Source: Vibrio gazogenes
GTDB lineage: Bacteria > Pseudomonadota > Gammaproteobacteria > Enterobacterales > Vibrionaceae
DNA: 64,000 bases
Assembly: GCF_002196515.1 (NCBI RefSeq)
Contig: NZ_CP018835.1
Coordinates: forward strand, 1,488,001-1,552,000
Reading direction: 5' to 3'
Below are positions 24,931 to 34,961 of this stretch, one piece after another. The position numbers were made by a program, and so were the translations under genes. Position 1 is the stretch's first letter, and each line of letters starts with the position of its first letter. The notes under the pieces are model-generated. The model was given only the letters and a program-made list of their open reading frames with translations. It ran no database searches and was not told the origin of the DNA.

Positions 24931-26637
24931 TTAAACCGATATCGTCATCATTTCTTCTTCCTCAACAGCTTCGGTTGCTGCGCCCTTGTATCTATTCTGA
25001 ATGTGATTTTCCACAATATTGCCGCTTTCGAACTTAATCAGCTGATCGGCAAGATGGAAATAACGATCATCATGGCTGATGACCAACACCAGTTTATTCT
25101 GACGTTTCAGTTCAGGAATGATCCGGGTGTAGAAGATCTCGCGGAAACGCGGGTCTTGATCCGCAGCCCACTCGTCGTAAAGACAGATCGGCGTATCTTC
25201 GATATATGACATCAGTAATGCCAACCGTTTTTTCTGTCCCTGAGACATCGCAACGGAGGAGAGCTTGCCATCCTTGGAAGTGACTTTCGTGGTCAGTTCC
25301 AGATCAGCGAGATATTTTTGGATCACTTCGTCTTTTTCCGGCTCACCCTCACCATTGAGAACATGCTCAAATAAATGGAAATCCGAGAAAATAGTCGAGA
25401 ACATCTGTTGATATTCATGCATATCAATTGACTCCGAGACCACTTTATCATCGAGCTGAATCGTACCTTGATTCGGGCGATACAAGCCAACCAACAATTT
25501 GGCAAATGTCGATTTACCACTACCGTTTCCACCGGTCAGGAAAATCGCCTCACCACGCTGAAATTCAGCATTCACGGGGCCGACATGGAATGAATATTCA
25601 TCATCTTCCGATTGATACTGAAACATCATGTCCCGAACGGTCAGGCGCTGCCATGATTCATTTTCCGCTGGTGGTTTTTTCTCCGCTTCCGTGGTGCGCT
25701 GAAAATCTTCCAGCTCCGCCAGTTCAAGGCTCTCGATATTGCGGTAAGAGCTTGAACAGTCACTGAAGCGACTCATCGAATCAATCACACCCTGCAATGG
25801 ATTCACCATATACAGAATGGTCAGGACAAACGTGACGATCACTTCCAGCGGCACATTGGGAAAATAAATCCGACTGCCGAAGACAATAATGCCAATCACG
25901 AAGAACACTAACGTCGAAGCCATACTGCCCATCATGGTAAAGATCACCGACACTTTAACGCTCCGCTCACGAATCGCTTTAAAGTTCGGCTCCAGGAGCT
26001 GATTGTAGGTAAAACGGCGACGATTGGCATTGATACTCAGCTCTTTAATCCCGTCAACCAAGGTTTTGAGACCACTGAACATATCATCTTCATACTCACG
26101 TAGCAGCATGTAATGGTGGAATCCGCGTTTCAGGAAAAACTTAGCAATCACGACAATCAACGCAATCAAGACGAAGACGACCGAGAACAGTTCCCATGAG
26201 GTATACACCATATATCCGAGACACAGCATCACCGTCACTAAGCTGTAGATAAAGCCCGGCAACATCAACAGTCCGTCAGATAACTTGGCTGCATCCGTTT
26301 TCATCGCCGCCATTACACGGTGACCACCAATCTGTTCCAGCATCGCATACGATGTTGAAAGCAGCCGCTTCGCCAGTGAATCACGAAACTCATACACCAC
26401 CCGGGCACTCAATTTTGCCAACAGATAACGGGAGGCGAGGCTGAACAATAATACCGTCGCCACCACACCGACAAAAATCAGAAACGCATTTGGGCCGGGT
26501 GATTTTCCGGCACCAATCAGGCTGACCTGAGCCGTGATGATTCTCAGCATCATAATCCCCGCTAACGCACCAACCACACTCAGGACGGTTGCTGCGAAGA
26601 TCTGCCATTTAAAACGACTTAAAATGGATTTAAACAT
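24931..26637 (-). CDS. Cyclic-peptide-type ABC exporter (SyrD/PvdE family)
   Basis: A 568-residue fused half-transporter. The N-terminal membrane domain has about six segments (residues about 10-320). The C-terminal ATPase has Walker A GGNGSGKST (near 385), signature SQGQKKR (near 470), Walker B ICLYDEWAADQDP (near 490) and switch LVISHDDRYF. The DEWAADQDP form and the membrane domain fit the cyclic peptide exporter family that includes SyrD (syringomycin) and PvdE (pyoverdine precursor). It is 63 bases downstream of the last NRPS gene, with a GAGGA ribosome site, and is the last gene of the operon. It probably moves the finished peptide, or a precursor, across the inner membrane. Confidence 0.9.
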   Translation of the reverse strand: MFKSILSRFKWQIFAATVLSVVGALAGIMMLRIITAQVSLIGAGKSPGPNAFLIFVGVVATVLLFSLASRYLLAKLSARVVYEFRDSLAKRLLSTSYAMLEQIGGHRVMAAMKTDAAKLSDGLLMLPGFIYSLVTVMLCLGYMVYTSWELFSVVFVLIALIVVIAKFFLKRGFHHYMLLREYEDDMFSGLKTLVDGIKELSINANRRRFTYNQLLEPNFKAIRERSVKVSVIFTMMGSMASTLVFFVIGIIVFGSRIYFPNVPLEVIVTFVLTILYMVNPLQGVIDSMSRFSDCSSSYRNIESLELAELEDFQRTTEAEKKPPAENESWQRLTVRDMMFQYQSEDDEYSFHVGPVNAEFQRGEAIFLTGGNGSGKSTFAKLLVGLYRPNQGTIQLDDKVVSESIDMHEYQQMFSTIFSDFHLFEHVLNGEGEPEKDEVIQKYLADLELTTKVTSKDGKLSSVAMSQGQKKRLALLMSYIEDTPICLYDEWAADQDPRFREIFYTRIIPELKRQNKLVLVISHDDRYFHLADQLIKFESGNIVENHIQNRYKGAATEAVEEEEMMTISV

Positions 26638-26700
26638 CTCAATTCCTCATCTATTTGAATGTGGCTGCACGCTCGAATACAGTGGCCACAACATCTTCAG

Positions 26701-29700
26701 TTAAATAGCAGTCTGACCCTGAATCGTATCCGTCAGCAGACGAACGTCGGGTTGCTTTAATAATGTCATATGATTTCCCAAACTTTGTCGCACGCTGATG
26801 TCAGGCATCAGTGTCTTCCAACCGACAAAACGTTCCGGTGACGAACCTTGTGCGATCACCAGCGTGGTCGGCGTTTCCGGTAAAACCGCCGGTGTAAACC
26901 AAATACGAATGTGCGTTGCAAAAGCGCGATAAATCGCTTCAAAGTCACTGTTCCGGGTGCTTTTCGGCAGCAGGCCGCTGTCAATCAAACGACTTAACGT
27001 CAACGCAAGACGCGCATGATACGAGAGCGGTGCCAGCTCGCTTGATGTTAAACCGAGTGAACAGCCGCGCATTTCAAATAACTCAATCAGACGGATCAAA
27101 GCCTGAAGATCACTGTATTCCTGATGATAGGTGCGCATCGGCACCCGGGAATCTGCGATTGTCAGTGATTTCACCGGAATGCCTTGTGCCTCCATCTGAG
27201 TCACCAGCGACAGAGCGACCCAGCCACCAAATGAGTGACCGACAATGTGCAGCTCATGTGCGCCCAGTTGATCTCGTAATGCATCGAGATAGAAAGATGC
27301 CGCCGCCTCAACACTGCTATGAGGAATACCGCCACCCCATAATCCCCGCGGTTGAATCGCCAGAACCGTCCAGTCAGATGGCATGGTCTGAACAAAATCA
27401 ACAAACGAGAACACATTATCCCCGGCACCGGGAATACAGACGACAAGTGGTTGACCGGATTTACCGTTCTGCAATTTCATCACCGGGGTCTCATCCGCGA
27501 CCGGATATACTGGATTGTGCCGATAAAAATCTGCGCGATGGGCAATCACTTGTGAAATCGCTGCACCGACATCTGCAATATAAGGGGCACTCATCAACTC
27601 ATAATGTGTCCCGGGGACGGTGACACAGTGGATATTTTCACGCGGTAGAATTTGTGACCACCCAAGCAGCGGCTCAATATCCAGTGATTGTTGTGTCGCA
27701 ATCAAGTCGAGGTGAATCGGTAAAGGCAATGGCTGATACGCTGCGCGGAGAAAGTCTTTCTGATGGATTAACATCTGATGAAAATACGTTTCCGTCCACG
27801 CCTGAGGTAAATAGCCCTCAGTACATCCGATGCGATAGTAGTCCTGCCAGTGGTCTTGCTTTGGCAGTTCAACAGCAGCACCGCGCATCTGTCCGGCAAG
27901 ATATTCGACGATATGATGGCTCAGCGCCGTGATCATCTCGTCATCAGTCTGCACCGGCTGTTCAATGATGCTCGGTACCCAGCTATCTAACATACCGATA
28001 AATTCAATCTGCTGATCCTGACCGAGTAACTGCGCCGCCACTTCATAAGCCAACACACCACCGGAAGACCAGCCAAACAGACGATATGGCCCTTGCGGCT
28101 GGATCTGACGGATCATACTGACATAACGTTCTGCCATCCGTTGATAGGTTTTCAATGAGGTCTGCATCCGATCCGGTGCCGATAATCCGTAGACCGGAAT
28201 ATCTGGATCGATGTTCGCTGTCAACGTCGGTCCGTATAACAATTCTCCGCTGAATTCAGGGACGATAAACAGCGGCAGTTGTTTCCCGGTGGTACGGAAC
28301 GGGATGGCCTGATCGTGATCGTGCTGCGCGGTACTGTCAGCGTCTTGGGTCGCTGCATCCTGCGCCTGAGCAAATGTTGCTGCCAGTTCATGCAGAACAG
28401 GCGTTGTCATTAATCTCGCCAAGTCCAGCGTCATCCCCTGTCGCTGCGCTTCACCGACCATCCGCACCGCCAGCAAGGAGTGACCGCCCAACTCAAAGAA
28501 GTTGTCGGCACGACCCACTTGCTCAACACCCAGCAGCGCTGACCAAATTGCTGCCAGTTGCTGCTCCGCATCACCCACCGGTGCTTGATATTCATGCCGC
28601 ACTACTGAACTAATATCCGGCTCCGGTAATGCCTTACGGTTCACTTTACCGTTCGGTGTTAATGGCATCGCATCAATCACCACATATACCGACGGTACCA
28701 TGTGCGCCGGTAAGCGCTCAGACAACTCGGCCTTCAGTGTCGCCACATCCGGCACCGCATCCGCCTGTGCCGCGGTGTAGTAACCGACTAACTGTTTATC
28801 AGCGCTCTGTTTTTCAGAACGGGTACCGAAGGCTCGCGCAACCACCACACCATCCTGAACACCGGTACAACCTTGTAGCGCTGAGCTGATTTCACCCAGC
28901 TCAATCCGGAAACCACGGATTTTGACCTGGTCATCATTGCGGCCCCGATATTCAATCGTGCCGTCCGGTAACCAGCAACCCACATCGCCGGTACGGTACA
29001 TCACCGGATGAGCGTGCTCATCAGCGGTATACGGATTGGCAACAAACCGCTCAGCCGTCAGCTCATCACGGTTGAGATAACCCCGCGCAACCTGAACACC
29101 ACCAATGTATAACTCCCCTTCAACACCCACCGGTACCGGATGGCCCTCACTGTCGAGGACATACATCTGCGTATTCGCCACCGGACGTCCGATTGAAACC
29201 CGGTCACCCGCCAGTTGCCGTGGACAGTACCACGCGGTGACATCCACCGCCGCTTCCGTCGGCCCATACAGGTTATGTAATTCAATCTGTGGCAGACGCG
29301 CATAGCTCTTGCGTATCGCTTCCGCCGGTAGCGCTTCACCACTACAGAACACCAAGCGCAGGCTCGGACAATCATCAGGGCTGACCACCTCAAGGAAGCT
29401 CTGCAACATTGGGGGGACAAAGTGCACAATCGTTACCCCTTGGGTGGTCATAAGGTTTTTTAAGTAATCCGGGTCTTTGTGCCCTTCGGGTTTCGCCATC
29501 AGTAATGTCGCCCCCGACCACAGCGGGCAGAAGAACTCCCACACCGACACATCAAAACTGAACGGGGTTTTCTGCAATACCACATCATCTGCGTTGAACC
29601 CGTAGTCTTGTTGCATCCAGTGCAGACGATTGACCACGCCACGATGCTCGTTCATCACCCCTTTCGGTAAACCCGTCGAGCCCGACGTGTAAATGATGTA

Positions 29701-32700
29701 TGCCAGATGACGGTTGGTCAGCTCAGCTACCACAGGATTGGTTGTCGGACTATCAAGCCATGGTTGCACCGGAGAGGCCAAATCGACTAAACGGGTTGTT
29801 TCAGGAATCTCTCCCAGACGTGCCACTAAACTGTCGCAGGTCAACAAGGCCACCGGCGCACTGTCGGACAACATATACGTCAGTCGCTCACTCGGATACC
29901 CCGGGTCGAGCGGGACATACGCGCCACCCGCTTTGAGAATCGCCAGCAGAGATACCACCAGCTCACAACTTCTTTCCAGACAGACCGCAACCCGGCTGTC
30001 CGGACGCACGCCTTGTTCAATCAGCCAGTGCGCCAGTTGGTTTGCCTGTGCATTAAGCTCGGCATAACTGAGCGACTGGTCGTCAAACACCACCGCGGTC
30101 GCGTCTGGGCTACGAGCCACCTGCGCTTCAATCAGCGTATGCAGACAGGATGCGTCAGGGAATGACGTTTGCGTCTGGTTAAACTGATTGAGCACGAGGT
30201 CGCGTTCAGCATGGGGCAGCACGATTAACTGACCAACCGGACGCGCCGGTGCATCGGTTAAGGTCGTCATTAACGCGGTCAGCGCTTGCTCGACCATTTC
30301 CGCCATCCGTTTCGCGCCGATACGGTGATCAACTTTAAAATCTAAACTAAAACCCACGCCTTCGAGATCATCGACCGACAGCCCGACCGGATAGTTGGTC
30401 CGTTCTTCATTGGCGAGCATCTCAATGCCTTCCCACGCCGAAACCGATTGTGCAGCGTCGATATCCGTTTGGGCACTTCCGCCTTGATAACGGTAATTTA
30501 AAAGTGACGTGAATAATGGTGCCGGGGCACTGACACCACTACATTTCTGTACTTGAGATAGCGGTGCATGCTCATAGTTAAGTAATTCGGCCAGTCGCTG
30601 ATGGGTCATCTGCACCGCTTCCCCGGTTTTCATCTGCCCAAGAGACAAGCGCAGCGGTAAGGTATTGAGAAACATCCCTAACGCGCGATCCGCCCCGTCA
30701 CCGCCGGCCATCCGGCCGAACAGTACAGTGCCGAAAACCACATCATCCCGCCCCGTGGTGGCCCGAACCACCAATCCCCATGCCAGATGGAACAGGCTCG
30801 CTGCACTGACGCCATATTGCCGGGCCTGAGAACGGATCTGCTGTGCCAGCCGATCATGAACCGGGTGGCGTAACGATTCAATCTCATAGCCATGACTCTG
30901 TGTTTCCAGCCAATCAAACGGTGCAGAAGGCTGCTCGATGTCAGCCAACTGCTCACGGAAATAATCGAGATATGTTTGCTGACTCAGTTCGGTTCGCGCC
31001 TGAGCGACAAAATTCCTAAATGAGATGGGCTGTGGTAATGCATGCTCCTGTCCCAGCAAATGTGCCTGCACTTCCTCGATCACTAATTCCAGCGTGGTGT
31101 GATCCATACACAAATGGTGCTGAAGTAAGCACATGACCCAACGTTGTTGCGCCGGATCGGCAATATAATGAACCGCTAACATTGGGGCTTGAGAGACATC
31201 CATCTGCACGCGGGAAGGCGCAAAATAGGCCTGTAGTCGCGCCACCAGGTCGGGCGACGACGCAGCGTTGTTGTCCGCTCCGTCATGCGAAGATGAAACC
31301 GCCAATAGTTGCTCCATCTGTAGCGCATGAATCGCAAGTGGCGCTTGACGCCACACCACCTGATGCGCTTCCCGTAGTCCGTCCCAGACGATACCGGTCC
31401 GTAAAATATCATGACGCTGAATCACAGCCTGTAATGCATTGAGAAAATCCGTCATCCGCGATTGTTGATCAAAGGTGAGGATCACGGGCGTAATGTATGG
31501 GTCACTCTCCTTCTGCAGGATATGGTGATACAAAATGCCTTCCTGTAACGGGGCCAGCGGATAAATATCCTGAATATTGGCGGCGCCACCCGACACACTG
31601 GCGGTAATCACATCAATCTCTGCGGCGGTCAGCTCGGTGAGCGGCAACATCTCAGGAAGAATCTGCGTACACGCTTCAGGAATCTGATTGCTCGGTACAC
31701 TTGCAGCCAGTGGCACAGCGTTTTCTGTCAGCGCGTTTGCCAGCGCAGCCAGTGTCGGATGATTGAACAACGCTTTGACACTCAGATGATAGCCACGCTG
31801 ACGCAGTTGTTCGATCAACTGAACCGACAGGAGTGAGTGCCCGCCCAGTTCGAAGAAATGATCTTGGCGGCCAATCCGTTCAAGGCCCAATAAGTCACAC
31901 CAGAGGGTAGCAAGTAACTGTTCAACCTCGGTTTGTGGCGCTTCATAGATCCGGTGGGCAAATGCGCTTTCATCAGCCGGAGGCAAGGCCTTATGATCCA
32001 CTTTACCGTTCGGTGTCAGCGGTAATTGTTCCAGTAACATATAAGCCGATGGAATCATGTAATCCGGCAGGCTCTGATGTAAACGAGATTTGAGCGCAGC
32101 CAAGTCAACGGTGACACCAACAGTCTGCGTGTAATAGCCGACCAAACGTTGATTGCCGCGCTGATCTTTTTGCGCGGTGACGACCGCTTCCTGAATCCCC
32201 TCGCAGCGACGCAGTGCGGTTTCAATTTCACCCAACTCAATACGATAGCCACGGATTTTGACCTGATTGTCACAGCGTCCCTGATAGTGGATCAGGCCGT
32301 CTTGCTTCCAACATCCTAAATCACCAGTGCGGTACATCCGCGCATCGGCTTGGGGTGAGAATGGATCGGGCAAGAAGCGCTCGGCCGTCAGTTCAGGACG
32401 ATTCAGATAACCGCGGGCAATCCCGACACCACCGAGGTAGATTTCACCGGTCACACCGTGGGGCACCGGCTCACCGCGGGCGTCAAGAATATAAATCGTG
32501 CCGTTGGGTCTTGGTAATCCAATCGGTGGTTCACCGTTAAACCCTTGATGTAACGCGCATGTCGTCCCCCAGATGGTAGTTTCTGTCGGTCCGTAACCGT
32601 TATACACCATGCGACCTTCGGTCAGCCAAGGTTCAATCACTGTCCGGGTGACGGCTTCTCCCGCAGTTAACAGCATCTTCAAATCCGGTAACGACACATC

Positions 32701-34959
32701 GGTGCGCAGACTCCCCAGCGCTGCGGGCGGTAAAGGGGCATGCGTAATGCGGCGCGATTTGAGAATCGTCAGTAACGCTTCTCCGAGGGGCTGCTCCGAC
32801 CCGGCAAAATGTAACTCGGCACCAGAGCAGATTCCCAAGACTATCTCAAACAGACTCGCATCAAAGCTGATTGAACTGAACTGTAATACCCGGCTTCCCC
32901 GGCCGACAGCGAGCATATTTCGCTGCGCATATGACACGTTACATATCCCTTGGTGGGCAATCATCACCCCCTTCGGTTTGCCAGTCGAGCCGGAGGTATA
33001 GATGATATAGGCCAGATGTTGTGCCGTCAGACCAAGCGCGGCAACATCCAAATTGGTCGTCGCATAGTCAGCCCACATATGGCGATGGGCATCCACATCT
33101 ACAACCGTGCATTCCGGTGCGATTTCACCGAGCCGCGGCAGCACGTCTGCATGAGTGATCAACACCTGCGGTGCACTGTCGGTCAGCATATGAATCAGAC
33201 GCTCGTCAGGATAATTGAGATCCATCGGCACATACACCCCGCCCGCTTTCATCGTCGCTAACATCGCAATCAACAAATCAGCACTCCGGGGGAGAGCAAT
33301 CGCCACACGGCTGTCGGGACCGACACCGTGTTCAACCAGCCAATGTGCCAATTGATTCGCCCGCATATTGAGCTCACCATAGGTCAATGACTCACCATCA
33401 GTGACCAGCGCGGTTGCCTCCGGTGTTTCATCAACAAACGATTCGAACAGTTGATGAATACAGGCATCATCAGGAAATGCCATAGCGGTCTGATTCAACG
33501 TGGTAATGAGGTAATCCCGCTCGGATTGCGGCAGAATCGGCAACGTGCGGACATCAGCATCACACTCAGCAACCATTCCTTCCAGCAGGCATTTCCAGTA
33601 ACCGAAATAACGCTTGATCGTGGCGGAATCAAACAGTGCTGTCGCATAGTTCAGCGTACCGGACAAATGGTCATCACATTCGGTCATGAGCAGCGCTAAG
33701 TCTACTTTGGCAGAATGATCGGGAACATCAATATGAGACAGTCGCATGTCGTCCAATGCCGCTTCAACGCGGGGTTGATTCTGCAAGGAAAACAAGACCT
33801 GAAAGACCGGAGAATAAGACAAACTACGTTGCGGTGCGACAGCCTCAACCACTTGCTCAAACGGAATATCCTGATTGGATTGTGCTGCCAGTGAGGTCGC
33901 TTTGACCTGAGCCAGTAACGCCTCGGTATTCAACGGTTGCGATAAGTCCACTCGCAACGCCTGTGTGTTGACGAACATTCCGATCAGGTGAGCGACTTCT
34001 TTGCGGGTTCGACCGGCGACCGGCGTGCCGATCACCACATCATCCTGTCCTGCCAGACGCCCCATCAGTGCTGCCCAACTGGCGAACAGCGTCATATACA
34101 AAGTACATCCATAACGTTGACTTAACGCTCTCAGCCGAGCAGTCAGTTCGGCATCCAGCGTGACACTAACATTGTCACCAAGATAGTCGCGCTGTTCAGG
34201 GCGAGGACGATCGCTCGGTAATGACAGCAGTTCTGGCGCACCTTGCAGATGAGTGACCCAATACTGCTGCTGTTGCTCAAGCACTTCGCCTTGGATATGG
34301 TCTTGTTGCCACTGTGCGTAATCACCAAACTGGATAGTCGGTTTCGGTAGTGGATCGATGCCATCCTGAACATATGCATGGTATAAGGCACTTAACTCTT
34401 CAGTCAGGATACCCATCGACCAACCATCCGCGACGATGTGGTGCATCATGATATACAGGGCGTGGTCGGTGTCCGTTTGACGAATCAAACGCCCTTGCAC
34501 CAATGGCCCTTGGGTGAGATCAAACTGGGGAGCTTCATAAGCGGATTCCGCCTCACCCGCAACCGAGTGACAAATCTCCAGCGGAAAACCGCAATCCGGT
34601 GCACCGATGATTTGCATCGGTTGCCCCTCACGAACCTCAATATGCGTTCGCAAAGCGGCATGGCGAACCACCAACTGATCCAACGCCTGCGTTAAAGCCG
34701 TCATATTCAGCGGCCCTTCAATGCGCAGCCCGGCAGCAATCACATAAGCCGCGGTTGTCGCAGAATCCATTTGTGACATCACCCATAACCGTTGCTGGGC
34801 CAGCGACAATGGAAATTCTCGTTGGCTTTCATCAGCAGCCACGATGATATCTTGCTTGGGAAGTTGGGGCTGTGCAGCCCCGTCTTGTTCAAGTTGTTCC
34901 AGAATTGCCATCATTTCTTCGGGTGACAATTCATCAATAGAAAAGCGTGTATCAGTCAT
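26701..34959 (-). CDS. NRPS 3: C-A(unassigned)-T-E/C-A(Ser)-T-TE-TE (modules 9-10)
   Basis: This 2752-residue synthetase ends the line. Module 9: C (about 40-480, HHIVADGWS), A (490-1000), T with FFELGGHSLL near 1040. Module 10: dual E/C (1085-1590), with the N-terminal HHILQKESD box, a near-match to the HH(I/L)xxxxGD signature, and HHLCMDHTT as the active site; A (1590-2110); T near 2160. Two thioesterases follow, with GWSSGG (TE1, 2210-2470) and GHSFGG (TE2, 2490-2740), each with later Asp and His. Eye-read pockets: A10 D-V-W-H-F-S-L-V-D, identical to EntF, so serine; A9 D-A-F-P-L-A-G-I-W, which I cannot assign. The E/C implies residue 9 becomes D. It starts 2 bases after the NRPS 2 stop. 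Tandem TEs are typical of cyclic lipopeptide synthetases. Confidence 0.93.
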   Translation of the reverse strand: MTDTRFSIDELSPEEMMAILEQLEQDGAAQPQLPKQDIIVAADESQREFPLSLAQQRLWVMSQMDSATTAAYVIAAGLRIEGPLNMTALTQALDQLVVRHAALRTHIEVREGQPMQIIGAPDCGFPLEICHSVAGEAESAYEAPQFDLTQGPLVQGRLIRQTDTDHALYIMMHHIVADGWSMGILTEELSALYHAYVQDGIDPLPKPTIQFGDYAQWQQDHIQGEVLEQQQQYWVTHLQGAPELLSLPSDRPRPEQRDYLGDNVSVTLDAELTARLRALSQRYGCTLYMTLFASWAALMGRLAGQDDVVIGTPVAGRTRKEVAHLIGMFVNTQALRVDLSQPLNTEALLAQVKATSLAAQSNQDIPFEQVVEAVAPQRSLSYSPVFQVLFSLQNQPRVEAALDDMRLSHIDVPDHSAKVDLALLMTECDDHLSGTLNYATALFDSATIKRYFGYWKCLLEGMVAECDADVRTLPILPQSERDYLITTLNQTAMAFPDDACIHQLFESFVDETPEATALVTDGESLTYGELNMRANQLAHWLVEHGVGPDSRVAIALPRSADLLIAMLATMKAGGVYVPMDLNYPDERLIHMLTDSAPQVLITHADVLPRLGEIAPECTVVDVDAHRHMWADYATTNLDVAALGLTAQHLAYIIYTSGSTGKPKGVMIAHQGICNVSYAQRNMLAVGRGSRVLQFSSISFDASLFEIVLGICSGAELHFAGSEQPLGEALLTILKSRRITHAPLPPAALGSLRTDVSLPDLKMLLTAGEAVTRTVIEPWLTEGRMVYNGYGPTETTIWGTTCALHQGFNGEPPIGLPRPNGTIYILDARGEPVPHGVTGEIYLGGVGIARGYLNRPELTAERFLPDPFSPQADARMYRTGDLGCWKQDGLIHYQGRCDNQVKIRGYRIELGEIETALRRCEGIQEAVVTAQKDQRGNQRLVGYYTQTVGVTVDLAALKSRLHQSLPDYMIPSAYMLLEQLPLTPNGKVDHKALPPADESAFAHRIYEAPQTEVEQLLATLWCDLLGLERIGRQDHFFELGGHSLLSVQLIEQLRQRGYHLSVKALFNHPTLAALANALTENAVPLAASVPSNQIPEACTQILPEMLPLTELTAAEIDVITASVSGGAANIQDIYPLAPLQEGILYHHILQKESDPYITPVILTFDQQSRMTDFLNALQAVIQRHDILRTGIVWDGLREAHQVVWRQAPLAIHALQMEQLLAVSSSHDGADNNAASSPDLVARLQAYFAPSRVQMDVSQAPMLAVHYIADPAQQRWVMCLLQHHLCMDHTTLELVIEEVQAHLLGQEHALPQPISFRNFVAQARTELSQQTYLDYFREQLADIEQPSAPFDWLETQSHGYEIESLRHPVHDRLAQQIRSQARQYGVSAASLFHLAWGLVVRATTGRDDVVFGTVLFGRMAGGDGADRALGMFLNTLPLRLSLGQMKTGEAVQMTHQRLAELLNYEHAPLSQVQKCSGVSAPAPLFTSLLNYRYQGGSAQTDIDAAQSVSAWEGIEMLANEERTNYPVGLSVDDLEGVGFSLDFKVDHRIGAKRMAEMVEQALTALMTTLTDAPARPVGQLIVLPHAERDLVLNQFNQTQTSFPDASCLHTLIEAQVARSPDATAVVFDDQSLSYAELNAQANQLAHWLIEQGVRPDSRVAVCLERSCELVVSLLAILKAGGAYVPLDPGYPSERLTYMLSDSAPVALLTCDSLVARLGEIPETTRLVDLASPVQPWLDSPTTNPVVAELTNRHLAYIIYTSGSTGLPKGVMNEHRGVVNRLHWMQQDYGFNADDVVLQKTPFSFDVSVWEFFCPLWSGATLLMAKPEGHKDPDYLKNLMTTQGVTIVHFVPPMLQSFLEVVSPDDCPSLRLVFCSGEALPAEAIRKSYARLPQIELHNLYGPTEAAVDVTAWYCPRQLAGDRVSIGRPVANTQMYVLDSEGHPVPVGVEGELYIGGVQVARGYLNRDELTAERFVANPYTADEHAHPVMYRTGDVGCWLPDGTIEYRGRNDDQVKIRGFRIELGEISSALQGCTGVQDGVVVARAFGTRSEKQSADKQLVGYYTAAQADAVPDVATLKAELSERLPAHMVPSVYVVIDAMPLTPNGKVNRKALPEPDISSVVRHEYQAPVGDAEQQLAAIWSALLGVEQVGRADNFFELGGHSLLAVRMVGEAQRQGMTLDLARLMTTPVLHELAATFAQAQDAATQDADSTAQHDHDQAIPFRTTGKQLPLFIVPEFSGELLYGPTLTANIDPDIPVYGLSAPDRMQTSLKTYQRMAERYVSMIRQIQPQGPYRLFGWSSGGVLAYEVAAQLLGQDQQIEFIGMLDSWVPSIIEQPVQTDDEMITALSHHIVEYLAGQMRGAAVELPKQDHWQDYYRIGCTEGYLPQAWTETYFHQMLIHQKDFLRAAYQPLPLPIHLDLIATQQSLDIEPLLGWSQILPRENIHCVTVPGTHYELMSAPYIADVGAAISQVIAHRADFYRHNPVYPVADETPVMKLQNGKSGQPLVVCIPGAGDNVFSFVDFVQTMPSDWTVLAIQPRGLWGGGIPHSSVEAAASFYLDALRDQLGAHELHIVGHSFGGWVALSLVTQMEAQGIPVKSLTIADSRVPMRTYHQEYSDLQALIRLIELFEMRGCSLGLTSSELAPLSYHARLALTLSRLIDSGLLPKSTRNSDFEAIYRAFATHIRIWFTPAVLPETPTTLVIAQGSSPERFVGWKTLMPDISVRQSLGNHMTLLKQPDVRLLTDTIQGQTAI
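28456..30208 (-). repeat. Ser A-T repeat, copy in module 10
   Basis: One of four near-identical blocks of about 1.75 kb covering a serine-activating adenylation domain and the start of its carrier domain. The other copies are at 38257-40009, 51145-52890 and 54461-56210. Confidence 0.9.
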
Positions 34960-34961
34960 GG

